Shown piece by piece: positions 18,801-27,265 of a stretch of 45,772 nucleotides of DNA. Positions within the stretch are counted from its first letter, which is position 1; every line of letters starts with the position of its first letter. The notes beneath the pieces were generated by a model, which was given only the letters and a program-made list of their open reading frames with translations, made no database searches and had not been told where the DNA came from. The stretch lies in NCBI GenBank assembly GCA_903909505.1, contig CAIVVZ010000188.1:1-45772 (forward strand), read 5' to 3'. The stretch comes from an uncultured Desulfobacteraceae bacterium (GTDB lineage: Bacteria; Desulfobacterota; Desulfobacteria; Desulfobacterales; Desulfatirhabdiaceae). The translations under genes were made by a program, and so were the position numbers.

Positions 18801-20738
18801 GTTATTCTGGCCTTTTTCATCATTGGTCTGTCCTTTATGGTAACACTGATCATTTTTATGCGGTTCGAAGCGGAAATGAACCGGCTTCAGAACCGGGCAA
18901 GACCCGTGGCAACCGGGGACATCACCCGGTGGAAAGCCTTCACGGCCTCTTTTTTCCTGGGAGTCAGCAATCTTCGGCGTCGAAGGATTCGAACGGCCCT
19001 GACCTGCGCGACATTGATCATCCTGACCTTTACCATCATGAGCTTCACCTCGGTCAAGAGCCTGCGCCTCCATTCCAGAATTCAATATCAAGCCCATGCG
19101 CCGTATTCCGGTTTTATGTTAAAAAATGCGAACTGGCAGGATATTCCCCAAGCCGCGCTCCCGGTTCTGACCCATGCCTTTGATGCTTCCGGCATCATTG
19201 CCCCCCGAGTCTGGCTGGAAGACAAAGACCGAACCCGATCCGATGAAGTCCCCCTTCGATATAACGGCCGCGGATTTGAAGCCCAGGGCATGATCGGCCT
19301 TTCCGCCGACGAACCCGGCGTTACGGGACTCGATCAAATTCTGGTTGGCGGCAGGTGGTTCAAGCCCGAAGAGCGCCATGTGGTCCTGGTTTCAGATCGC
19401 ATGGCCCGGGAGCTGGGGATTTCCTTCGATCAGCCGGAATCCGCGGTCGTTCGGATCTGGGGAATTCCGTTTCAGGTGACCGGCATATTCTCCGGCAAAC
19501 AGCTTCAGGATCGGCCCGATCTGGACGGCGAGCCCCTGACACCGGCTATTTTTCCCCGTGAGGCCTCTCAGGAAATGACCGAGGTCGAGATGGATGCCAT
19601 GGAATCCGGGGATGATGTCCGGTCGTATCAAAGCAGGTACCAGCATATTTCCGGAGATCTGACGCTGATTGTTCCCTACCAGACCCTGCTGTCTTCCGGC
19701 GGAAAGCTGAAGGGCGTTGCGGTCCGGCTTACAGAAGCAACGGATAGCCGGAAAGCCGCTCAGCACCTGGTCGATCGGTTCGGACTGGTGCTTTTCAGCG
19801 GCGAGCCGGATGGCGTCCTGCTCTATAATGCCAGCGACACCTTAAGCTACAGCGGCGTCCCCAATATTCTGATTCCGATCATCATCTCCATCTGCATCGT
19901 ACTGAACACCATGATCGGCAGCGTCTATGAACGAAAGCGTGAAATCGCCATCTATACCTCGGTGGGACTGGCCCCGTCCCATGTCAGCTTTCTCTTTATC
20001 GCGGAAGCCATGGCATTTGCCGTTCTGAGCGTGGTCATGGGGTATCTTCTGGCCCAGACCAGCGCCCGTCTACTTGCCGGAACATCGCTGTGGTCGGGAA
20101 TCACCGTCAACTACTCCTCGCTTTCCGGCGTGGCCGCCATGATACTGGTCATCCTGGTGGTGCTGATATCGGCCATTTATCCCTCAAGGGTTGCCGCGGA
20201 AATCGCCATCCCCGATGTCAACCGGTCCTGGACCCTTCCCGCATCCAAGGGAAATCTCCTTGAAATCACGCTTCCCTTTCTGATGAAATACCAGGAGCAC
20301 CGAAGCATCACCGGGTTTTTATACGACTACTTAAATGGCCACCAGGACGTCTCGCACGGACTTTTTTCCACCGGCGAGATCACCTTCAGCCAGGTTTGCC
20401 CGGTGCCGCCGGTTTCTGGAAATGCCGATGTCTGTGAAGGGGAAAGCTGCTGCAAGGATGCCTGTATTGAAATCAATGCCCATGTCTGGCTGGCGCCTTT
20501 TGATTTCGGCATCATGCAGCAAGTGATCCTGCGGTTTTGTCAGTCCAAGGAAGAGCCGGGTTTTCTGGAAGTCAATGTTCTGTTGGAACGCCAGTCCGGT
20601 GAGTCGAATGCCTGGAGGAGAATCAACAAGGCATTTCTGCATGCCATCCGCAGGCAGCTTCTGACGTGGCGGTCACTGGACCCGGCCGCCCATGACCACT
20701 ACGAGAAATTGCTGACGGATGCATTGGATAATAACTGA
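15900..20738 (+). CDS. Giant FtsX-type permease with degenerate M28 peptidase domain
   Basis: The 1,612-residue membrane protein starts with a signal-like helix (LFKRLILMTGIALIWLSSA). Next is a large extracytoplasmic region (about 25-900), in which residues about 225-310 align by eye with M28 aminopeptidases. The zinc site is damaged: AHYDS reads AFYDS (Phe246) and the catalytic EE pair reads GH (292-293). Asp248 and Asp261 remain. Helices lie near 905-925, 937-987 and 1030-1048. A second periplasmic domain (about 1050-1315) and three more helices with the ERKREIAIYTSVG coupling loop follow. The C-terminal cytosolic domain (about 1450-1612) holds CEGESCCKDAC. ATG 15900 gives the best signal peptide; ATG 15798, 5 bp after the ATPase, is possible. 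The peptidase is probably non-catalytic and binds a ligand. Confidence 0.85.
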   Translation: MLFKRLILMTGIALIWLSSAGAGDFERDIRALSAFEDRGTGTAGCRAAAEYIKEQFQEAGFSEVGVHRYSLPILRQGKSQMAVPDRDRALSLHPLLGNAISPQAIDPQGLKGPLIYTGAGDLTEFNGKSIEGAILLMELDSGENWIQAASLGAKALIYIDRGLSSRALFEDKHELSPIQFPRFWISLEDARSCFGEFETASKGLVFPEIQLNSEVSWNEVVGENIYCLVPGRNATLQEELMMIEAFYDSTAYVPGLSPGADEAVSIATLLELARKFKETPPERSVLLVATSGHAQSLAGLRDLVWSLRTSPKDLRKQKKHLRDLARDTRKVLNALDPKLREGSAESAEPEESPLETLVKKAISDEIKTRVDEISRELMRRRLEQSDPDQSVFLQEKIQKLAKDRLLFRQLGWKSSFKGLSPEEQTVLERLMPSVILHQKAILRDASSQTKLLDNALDFRSLIKSRELMVAISLHLSSHGDGFGAFSHGWLYPLKPSANRSSAYTPLDVAMHQATHPVMHPNGAAESSSIPLFRDTLRPNKLRTWQSYFTDQPFLGGEVSALAGYIGASLATVHDARNLWGTPYDVPAAIDWSYATEQSRQVCSLISRVASAPELYNENLPQNGFSTVTGRASFIRHGELFADQPAPGTVVLSYQGNARYYAMASDLGTFQIKGVADKRHVLDKLIIEAYRFDPETGNVLWAIDKEQTGKESYRLKMQRTAMQTDLIMFACKSTTLFNLMDPRSFKYMTKINLIDGRREAAPLKYWYSRIDTRASVLTSIFLEPDSRLKLTLSDSVLHKKMILTHADPEHSEGTGYRIDDWPILHQTEYRAARDMWALLNPRITNLEKHGIFNEQIRRLQQEGQSTLKTAEQTLADRKYDQFIEASSASWALASRVYDDVEQTQKDVLFGVLFYIALFVPFAFCMERLLFSFSNIYKRIIAFSVILVLVIAIIYQVHPAFQLAYSPLVVILAFFIIGLSFMVTLIIFMRFEAEMNRLQNRARPVATGDITRWKAFTASFFLGVSNLRRRRIRTALTCATLIILTFTIMSFTSVKSLRLHSRIQYQAHAPYSGFMLKNANWQDIPQAALPVLTHAFDASGIIAPRVWLEDKDRTRSDEVPLRYNGRGFEAQGMIGLSADEPGVTGLDQILVGGRWFKPEERHVVLVSDRMARELGISFDQPESAVVRIWGIPFQVTGIFSGKQLQDRPDLDGEPLTPAIFPREASQEMTEVEMDAMESGDDVRSYQSRYQHISGDLTLIVPYQTLLSSGGKLKGVAVRLTEATDSRKAAQHLVDRFGLVLFSGEPDGVLLYNASDTLSYSGVPNILIPIIISICIVLNTMIGSVYERKREIAIYTSVGLAPSHVSFLFIAEAMAFAVLSVVMGYLLAQTSARLLAGTSLWSGITVNYSSLSGVAAMILVILVVLISAIYPSRVAAEIAIPDVNRSWTLPASKGNLLEITLPFLMKYQEHRSITGFLYDYLNGHQDVSHGLFSTGEITFSQVCPVPPVSGNADVCEGESCCKDACIEINAHVWLAPFDFGIMQQVILRFCQSKEEPGFLEVNVLLERQSGESNAWRRINKAFLHAIRRQLLTWRSLDPAAHDHYEKLLTDALDNN

Positions 20739-21526
20739 TCTTTAATCAGGCGACCGGCCATCTCCGCAAAGCCCAAGCCCCCTTCCCTTTCCGTCACCCA
20801 GGCCGGATCATGGGGCATTTTTCCCATAAAATACTTCACATTGGCAACGCCGACGGAATTGGGAAAATACCCGAACATGGGCGCATCATTGGGGGAATCC
20901 CCGGCATAAATCACCCGATCTTTTATGGCATCAAGATTTTCCGAGAAAACCTCTTCAAAGAGCAGCCGGGTCATGGCCAGTTTGTCGTAATCTCCGAACC
21001 AGCCGTTGACATGAATGGAGCTGATTTTAGCCTGTGCCCCGGCTTCCGTGAAACAGGCCACAATGCGGTCAATGTCCGCGGACATCAAAGGCGCCACATC
21101 TTCACAAAAATCAATGGCCAGATCCGCTTCCCGGTAAGCCTGATCCGAAGCCACCCGACAGCCGGGAACCGATTTCAGGACCTGATTTTGAATGGCATCC
21201 AGGCGCTTTCTGTCCGCGCGTCGCTCTTTCTCGGGCTTCCAGTAACGCCGCATCATTTTGCGTGAGCCGCCGTCATAGCGAAAATAGAATGCCCCGTTTT
21301 CACCCACAACGCCGTCCACAGGCCACATCCGCGCGATGTGGTCGCACCAGCCCGCCGGCCTTCCGGTGATCGGAATCACCGCAATACCCGCCGCCTGTAG
21401 TTTTTCCATCGCTACAAACGCAATGGATGGCAGGCGACCGTTCAGCGTCAGGGTATCGTCAATATCCGTCAGGACATATCGTATCGGACACATTTCAGAA
21501 ATCGAAAACTCGGCAAATGGTTTCAT
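20699..21526 (-). CDS. HAD-superfamily phosphatase (Cof/MPGP-like)
   Basis: The 275-residue cytosolic hydrolase has HAD motif I YVLTDIDDTLT (nucleophile and acid Asp), motif II in VIPITGRP, a conserved Lys region (GDYDKLAM) and motif IV GDSPNDAPMF. The type C2 cap resembles sugar-phosphate phosphatases such as mannosyl-3-phosphoglycerate or sucrose phosphatases. The exact substrate is not decided. The start is ATG 21526, with a GTG one codon earlier. The 3' end overlaps the 3' end of the giant permease gene by 40 bp on the opposite strand. Confidence 0.88.
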   Translation of the reverse strand: MKPFAEFSISEMCPIRYVLTDIDDTLTLNGRLPSIAFVAMEKLQAAGIAVIPITGRPAGWCDHIARMWPVDGVVGENGAFYFRYDGGSRKMMRRYWKPEKERRADRKRLDAIQNQVLKSVPGCRVASDQAYREADLAIDFCEDVAPLMSADIDRIVACFTEAGAQAKISSIHVNGWFGDYDKLAMTRLLFEEVFSENLDAIKDRVIYAGDSPNDAPMFGYFPNSVGVANVKYFMGKMPHDPAWVTEREGGLGFAEMAGRLIKDQLLSNASVSNFS

Positions 21527-21617
21527 CACTTTTTTCTAACATCTTTCAGGTGGATAGGCCAGCGATATTGTCCACCGGGGAACATGGCAATCGGCAAGAC
21601 GGATTATGTATTGCCAA

Positions 21618-21646
21618 TTGTCATGAATTGAATTAAACTGTACAAA
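21618..21646 (+). promoter_or_regulatory. Sigma-70-type promoter of the DEAD-box helicase gene
   Basis: TTGTCA (21618-21623) and TACAAA (21641-21646) are separated by exactly 17 nt. Transcription would begin near 21653, leaving a leader of about 130 nt before the chosen TTG start. Long leaders are common in cold-inducible helicase genes such as E. coli csdA, so regulation there is plausible but unproven. Confidence 0.5.
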
Positions 21647-21783
21647 ATATTGAAAACTGCAAGACGGATTTAAGACCCTGCCCCCGTATTCCAGAAGAGA
21701 ATTCATATTTGGCAAGTCATTTTTCAAGCCCGATATCATCATTTATTTTTCAACATGAAAGACTTAAGACAGAGGAATTGCAT

Positions 21784-23478
21784 TTGAATTTCAGCGCACT
21801 GGGACTGACCGACCATATTATAAAAGCCATTGGCGAGCTGGGTTTTGACACACCCACGCCGATTCAGGAAAAAGTTATTCCGCAAATTCTAACCGACCCA
21901 AGAGATATTGTGGGACTCGCACAAACCGGAACCGGAAAAACAGCGGCATACGGGCTGCCGATTTTAGAACGAACGGACATTTCATCAAAGAAGGTTCAGG
22001 CGCTCATTCTTTGCCCGACACGGGAACTCTGCCTTCAGATCGCCCATGACATGGAGAGCTTCTCGCGGTTTCTTCCGAAGCTTTCAGTTACCGCGGTTTA
22101 TGGCGGAGCGGGAATCATCGAGCAGATGCGATCTGTTCGAAAGGGAACGCAGATCATTGTTGCCACACCCGGTCGTCTTCTGGACTTAATCAACCGAAAG
22201 GCTGCCGATATCAGCTCCATCCGACACCTGGTACTCGATGAAGCGGATATCATGCTGAATATGGGGTTCAAGGAAGAGCTGGACGCCATTTTAGCTGCTG
22301 CCCCCAAGGAGCGGCAGACCCTCCTGTTCTCGGCGACGATGCCGTCGGAGGTTGCAAAAATCGCCGCAAAATACATGAATAACCCGATCGAGATTTCCAT
22401 CGGCCAGAAAAATTCGGGAACCGCCAATGTTGAGCATCAATACTTCATGGTACATGCAAAGGACAAGTACGAGACATTAAAACGGGTGGTCGATTATTAT
22501 CCGGAAATCTACGGCATCATTTTCTGCAGAACCCGCATCAGCACCCAGGAAATCGCCGACAAGATGATCAAGGACGGGTATAATGCCGAAGCACTTCACG
22601 GGGACTTGTCCCAGTCGCAGCGCGAATTTGTCATGCGCAAATTCCGGGAAGGCAATGTTCAGCTCCTGATTGCCACGGACATTGCCGCGCGGGGTCTGGA
22701 TGTGAATAACCTGACCCATGTCATTCACTATGACCTGCCGGATGATCTGGAAATCTACACCCACAGAAGCGGCCGGACCGGCAGGGCCGGAAAGACCGGA
22801 ATCTCTCTTGCCATCATCCATATGAAAGAAAAATATAAAATCGGAAGCCTTGAAAAAACCGTCAAACGGAAAATAACCGCCACAAAAGTGCCGCTGGGGA
22901 AAGATATCTGCGAACAGCAACTGATCCGCCTGATCGATCGGGTTAAAGCCGTTAAGGTCGACAGCGATCAGATTACGCCCTATCTGGCGATTATCGAAGA
23001 AAAACTGGCGGATTTGGACAGAGACGCGCTTTTGAAGCATTTCGTATCCATGGAATTCAACCGTTTTCTGAATTACTACAAAAACGCCCCGGATCTGACA
23101 GCGGTCCCCAGAGAAGCGCCAAAGAAAAAGCCGGATCATCAGGCTTTTGTGAAAGCCGGCGGCAAGGAATTCAGCAAAACCGGTTTTACCTATCTGGTTG
23201 TGAATATCGGCATTAATGATCACGTATTGCCGCCTCAGATCATCGGTCTGATCAATCAAAGCACCCGAAACCGATTCATCAAACTGGGAAACATCGATAT
23301 CAGCCCGAACAGCTCAAGGTTTCAGATTGAAAATAATTTTGTGGACGAGGTGTTTAAAGCCATCAGCGGGTACAAATTCTGCGGAAAAAAATTGCGCGTG
23401 GAAAGAGAAGATTCCAGCGGTGAAAACCGCAAGAAACGGTGGAAAAAAAGTACCAGAAACTGCGATAATTTTGTATAG
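21784..23478 (+). CDS. DEAD-box RNA helicase with DbpA-type RNA-binding domain
   Basis: The 564-residue ATP-dependent RNA helicase has FxxLGL, the Q motif (PTPIQEKVIP), motif I AQTGTGKT, Ia PTREL, TPGRLLD, II DEAD, III SAT, V ARGLDV and VI HRSGRTGRAG. The C-terminal residues (about 480-560) form a DbpA-like RRM, the domain that in DeaD/CsdA and DbpA binds structured rRNA. The role is ribosome assembly or cold adaptation. No in-frame ATG exists near the start: TTG 21784 follows AGAGG at 8 nt, and the frame is also open from TTG 21778 and 21709. Confidence 0.93.
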   Translation: MNFSALGLTDHIIKAIGELGFDTPTPIQEKVIPQILTDPRDIVGLAQTGTGKTAAYGLPILERTDISSKKVQALILCPTRELCLQIAHDMESFSRFLPKLSVTAVYGGAGIIEQMRSVRKGTQIIVATPGRLLDLINRKAADISSIRHLVLDEADIMLNMGFKEELDAILAAAPKERQTLLFSATMPSEVAKIAAKYMNNPIEISIGQKNSGTANVEHQYFMVHAKDKYETLKRVVDYYPEIYGIIFCRTRISTQEIADKMIKDGYNAEALHGDLSQSQREFVMRKFREGNVQLLIATDIAARGLDVNNLTHVIHYDLPDDLEIYTHRSGRTGRAGKTGISLAIIHMKEKYKIGSLEKTVKRKITATKVPLGKDICEQQLIRLIDRVKAVKVDSDQITPYLAIIEEKLADLDRDALLKHFVSMEFNRFLNYYKNAPDLTAVPREAPKKKPDHQAFVKAGGKEFSKTGFTYLVVNIGINDHVLPPQIIGLINQSTRNRFIKLGNIDISPNSSRFQIENNFVDEVFKAISGYKFCGKKLRVEREDSSGENRKKRWKKSTRNCDNFV

Positions 23479-23574
23479 TGCCGCAGGAAATAAAAACGGC
23501 CGGGTTTGACCTTCGTCAATCCCGGACTATCTTTCCTGTTTCGGTCCGGTTGTGATGTGCGATGGAGATGCCTG

Positions 23575-24564
23575 ATGAAAGTCCGCGGGTTGATGTCGAT
23601 CTTGAGAACAGGGGTTCTGCTCTGTTGCATCCTTCCCTTGCCCGCCCTTTGCCAAGACCTGCAACCCGTGACCTTTCTGCCCCAGTGGACTCCCCAGGCC
23701 CAGTTTGCCGGATATTATGTGGCCATCCAAAAAGGATTTTATCAGAAACGGGGAATTGATTTTCGCCTGCTTGCAGGCGGTCCGGACAATCCGCCCGCGG
23801 ACATGCTGATCTGCCGAAAGACCGAATTCACCACCATGTTTCTTTCCGATGCGATCAAGCTGCGTTCCAAAGGCATTGATCTTGTCAATGTGGCACAGAT
23901 CGGACAAAAATCCGGCTTTATGCTGGTTGCCAGAAAATCAAGCGGCATTCTCTCCCCAAAAGACCTGAACGGAAAGCGCGTGAGCCTCTGGTCGGATTTC
24001 CAGATTCAACCCCTGGCATTTTTCCGAAAGCACCAGGTTCAGGTCACCATAATTCCCCAAACCTATACCATTAATTTATTTTTGCGGGGCGGCGTGGATG
24101 CCGCCTGCGCCATGTGGTACAATGAATACCATACGCTACTCAATTCCGGAGTGAACGCCGATGAACTCACCACCTTTTTTTTTGACCAACAAGGCCTGAA
24201 CTTTCCGGAAGACGGCATATATTGCCTGAGTGAAACGCTGAAAAAGGATGACCGTCTCTGCCGGGGTGTTGTCGGCGCCTCCCTTGAAGGCTGGCAATAC
24301 GCATTCGATCATCCGAATGAAGCCGTTGACATCGTAATGAGCTATGCCCAAGAAGCCCATGTCGGCACCAACCGCGTGCATCAGCGATGGATGCTGGATC
24401 GTATCCGGGATATTTCCGTGATCATCGGCAGGAACACCCCGATGGGAACCCTTTCTCCAGATGATTTTCAGACGGTTGCCAGTGAACTCAAATCCGGTGG
24501 AATGATTGATGACGTTCCGAAATTCAATGAATTTTATGTCCCTTGCCTGGATGATTCCCGCTAA
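23575..24564 (+). CDS. NMT1/ThiY-like periplasmic substrate-binding protein
   Basis: The 329-residue protein has a signal peptide (MKVRGLMSILRTGVLLCC region, cleaved near ALC-QD). It has the NMT1/THI5 fold, seen in the opening TFLPQWTPQAQFAGYYVAIQ and the Gly-Ile-Asp-F-R segment. Members bind thiamine pyrimidine precursors, taurine or similar small molecules for ABC import. No permease or ATPase gene is adjacent. Instead its 3' end overlaps a sensor phosphatase gene by 14 bp, so it probably presents a ligand to that sensor. ATG 23575 follows GGAG; a longer frame from 23506 was rejected. Confidence 0.88.
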   Translation: MKVRGLMSILRTGVLLCCILPLPALCQDLQPVTFLPQWTPQAQFAGYYVAIQKGFYQKRGIDFRLLAGGPDNPPADMLICRKTEFTTMFLSDAIKLRSKGIDLVNVAQIGQKSGFMLVARKSSGILSPKDLNGKRVSLWSDFQIQPLAFFRKHQVQVTIIPQTYTINLFLRGGVDAACAMWYNEYHTLLNSGVNADELTTFFFDQQGLNFPEDGIYCLSETLKKDDRLCRGVVGASLEGWQYAFDHPNEAVDIVMSYAQEAHVGTNRVHQRWMLDRIRDISVIIGRNTPMGTLSPDDFQTVASELKSGGMIDDVPKFNEFYVPCLDDSR

Positions 24565-26503
24565 AAAAAGCCTGGCATTCAAGATTGCTTCGCTGACCCT
24601 ACTGGGCACGGCCTGCATTTTTTTTGCGGTGTTTTTTTATAATTACGCTATTTCCAGACAAACCGTGCTGAAGACCGTTGAAGACAATACCCGGTATTTG
24701 ACCCTGTCGACTGTTCATAAAATCGAAAATACCCTGCTGGGGATTGAAAAAATCCCACTCTATCTGGCCACATCCCTTGAAAGCCAGGTTTATACCCGCG
24801 ATATGCTGCTTAAATGGATCGAGAATGTATTGCATACCAATCCGGAAATTTTCGGAGCAACGGTTGCCTATGAGCCCTTTCTCTTCAATCCGGAATCCCG
24901 CTATTACGCCCCCTATATCTGCAGGGAAGATAACAAGCTACGAATTGACGATGCGGAAACGGCCTTCAATTATTTTTTCTGGGACTGGTACTTGATGCCC
25001 AAGGAGCTGGGCAAACCCATCTGGAGCGAGCCTTATTTTGATACCGGCGGCGGCAACATCGTGATGACCACTTTTTCCGTGCCGTTTTATCGCAAGGTTT
25101 ACGACGATAAGGTTTTAAGCGGCGTCGTAGCGGCCGATCTGTCCCTGAAATGGCTCAATGATATTATCTCTCGGATCAAAATCTATGAATCCGGATATGC
25201 TTTTTTAATTTCCCGGTCCGGCGTTTTTGTGTCTCATCCGAATAAAGACCTGATCATGAATGAAAGTATTTTCAGTATTGCCGAAGCAACCAGCGATACG
25301 GCGCTTCGCAAAATCGGCAGGGATATGATTCATGGAAAGGAAGGCTTTGTCCCGTTGAACCGGAATCTTACCGGAAAATTTTCCAGATTGTATTATGCGC
25401 CGCTGCCATCAACCGGATGGTCAGTGGGAGTTGTGGTTCCGGAAGATGAGCTCTTTGCGGCCCTAAAGGCCCTTACGCTGAAATTGGCATTGATTGGCGC
25501 AATCGGTTTTGCCCTGCTGTTTCTGGTGATTGTCTTTATATCCGGCAAAATGACCCGGCCCATTAGTGCGCTCGCCGATAAAACCGTTGAAATCGCCAAG
25601 GGGAACCTGGATATTGCCCTTCCTGTCAGCAGATCCAATGATGAAATCGGGGATTTGACCACATCGTTTGAAAACATGCGTTCGGCCCTGAAAGAATACA
25701 TTGTTGATCTGAAGGAAACCACGGCCATCAAAGAACGGATAGAGAGCGAGCTGAAGATCGCGCATACCATCCAGATGAGTTTTTTACCCAAGCACTTTCC
25801 CCCGTTTCCGGAAAAACAGGAATTTGACATCTACGCCGCCCTGATTCCGGCCAAGGAAGTCGGCGGTGATCTGTATGATTTTTTCCTTCTGGATGACAAA
25901 CATCTGTTTTTCTCCATCGGCGATGTCTCGGGCAAAGGGGTTCCGGCAGCCCTCTTTATGGCCGTCACCAAAACCCTCATGAAGGGCATTGCCAGTGAGA
26001 ACATCACCCCTTCGGATATCCTGGAGCGGACCAACCGGGAACTCTGCGTGGATAACGACACGATGATGTTTTGCACGGTGTTCTGCGGTATCCTGAATTT
26101 TGCAACCGGGGAGCTGATCTATGCCAATGCCGGACATAATCCGCCGCTGATCATTTCACCCGAGCACAAACCCGAATGGCTGGCTGTCACCCCACAGGTG
26201 ATGCTGGGGGTTCTGGAAGATACCGGCTACAAAACCCATCTGACCACCCTGAAGCCCGGCTCCAGCCTGATTCTTTATACGGACGGGGTCACCGAAGCCA
26301 TGGATCATGCGGACAAACTCTACTCCGATAATCGGCTGATCCGGACACTGGAAATGGAAAAAAGCGACTGCGCCCAGGAACTTGTTGAAAACATCATCCT
26401 GTCGGTCCGGGAATTTGTCGGCGCGGTCGCGCAGAGCGACGACATCACGGTTCTGGCACTGACCTTCAAAGGCGATTCGCATCTGGATGACAGCAAGGGT
26501 TAG
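24551..26503 (+). CDS. dCache-HAMP sensor with PP2C (SpoIIE/RsbU-type) phosphatase
   Basis: The 650-residue membrane phosphatase has TM1 (about 10-35), a periplasmic double-Cache domain (about 40-290), TM2 (ALIGAIGFALLFLVIVFI), a HAMP domain, a short coiled coil and a C-terminal PP2C-SpoIIE domain. Metal-site motifs are intact: VGGDLYDFF, IGDVSGKGVPAALFM, ANAGHNPPLI, LYTDGVTEAMD and SDDITVLAL. Such proteins dephosphorylate anti-anti-sigma factors in partner-switching cascades; no partner gene is in the window. ATG 24551 overlaps the binding-protein gene by 14 bp; ATG 24536 is an alternative. Confidence 0.92.
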   Translation: MIPAKKSLAFKIASLTLLGTACIFFAVFFYNYAISRQTVLKTVEDNTRYLTLSTVHKIENTLLGIEKIPLYLATSLESQVYTRDMLLKWIENVLHTNPEIFGATVAYEPFLFNPESRYYAPYICREDNKLRIDDAETAFNYFFWDWYLMPKELGKPIWSEPYFDTGGGNIVMTTFSVPFYRKVYDDKVLSGVVAADLSLKWLNDIISRIKIYESGYAFLISRSGVFVSHPNKDLIMNESIFSIAEATSDTALRKIGRDMIHGKEGFVPLNRNLTGKFSRLYYAPLPSTGWSVGVVVPEDELFAALKALTLKLALIGAIGFALLFLVIVFISGKMTRPISALADKTVEIAKGNLDIALPVSRSNDEIGDLTTSFENMRSALKEYIVDLKETTAIKERIESELKIAHTIQMSFLPKHFPPFPEKQEFDIYAALIPAKEVGGDLYDFFLLDDKHLFFSIGDVSGKGVPAALFMAVTKTLMKGIASENITPSDILERTNRELCVDNDTMMFCTVFCGILNFATGELIYANAGHNPPLIISPEHKPEWLAVTPQVMLGVLEDTGYKTHLTTLKPGSSLILYTDGVTEAMDHADKLYSDNRLIRTLEMEKSDCAQELVENIILSVREFVGAVAQSDDITVLALTFKGDSHLDDSKG

Positions 26504-26526
26504 CCTCTAAAAGTGAACGAAATGAC

Positions 26527-27255
26527 ATGACGTTACTTGACCGGACTGAAGATACGTTTTTCAACGGCAGGATAAAGGTCTTGCAGCACCGAGAGGGATA
26601 CCGGTTTTCCATCGACGCCGTGCTGCTGGCCGCATTTTCAGACCCCGGGGCCGAGGACCGTATCGTGGATCTGGGCACCGGATGCGGCATTATTCCCTTG
26701 ATCCTGGGGCACCGGCATCCGGCGGTAAGCATTACGGGAATTGAAGTGCAGCCGGAGCTGGCGGAACTGGCAGCGCGGAATGTTGAAGCCAACGGAATGA
26801 AGGAGCGCGTCACCATTATCCGCGCAGATATGAAATCGCTTTCGATTCAAGCTGTTTCGGGACCGGTGGATCTTGCGATCAGCAATCCCCCTTATAGAAA
26901 AGGCCGATCCGGCAGGGTCAATCCCCATCCGCAGCGGGCAGTGGCCAGGCATGAAATCCTGGCAACCATACAGGACGTGGCCGCCGCCGCCGCCAGACTG
27001 CTCAGCATCGGCGGCAGGTTCGCCATCGTCTATCCCGCGGAACGGATCACGGATCTTCTGACAAACCTGCGATCCGCCGGCATCGAACCCAAACACATCC
27101 AGACGGTTCACGCGAAGGGCCATGACCCGGCCCGCCTCGTTCTGGTGTCCGGCATCAAGGGAGGTCGCCCTGGCGCCGCTGTTCATGAGCCGCTGGTGAT
27201 CTACCAGTCAAACGGCACGTATACGGACAGGGTTCAGACCATGTTTGAGCCTTGA
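26527..27255 (+). CDS. tRNA1(Val) (adenine-N6)-methyltransferase-like protein
   Basis: The 242-residue class I SAM methyltransferase of the TrmN6/YfiC group has RFSIDAVLLAAF, SAM-binding motif I VDLGTGCGIIPLIL and the catalytic motif ISNPPYRK, which marks N6-adenine methylation. The E. coli enzyme modifies A37 of tRNA-Val. The ATG lies 23 bp after the phosphatase gene on the same strand. The TrmN6 assignment is by overall pattern; another adenine-N6 target is possible. Confidence 0.88.
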   Translation: MTLLDRTEDTFFNGRIKVLQHREGYRFSIDAVLLAAFSDPGAEDRIVDLGTGCGIIPLILGHRHPAVSITGIEVQPELAELAARNVEANGMKERVTIIRADMKSLSIQAVSGPVDLAISNPPYRKGRSGRVNPHPQRAVARHEILATIQDVAAAAARLLSIGGRFAIVYPAERITDLLTNLRSAGIEPKHIQTVHAKGHDPARLVLVSGIKGGRPGAAVHEPLVIYQSNGTYTDRVQTMFEP

Positions 27256-27265
27256 AGTATTTTTA

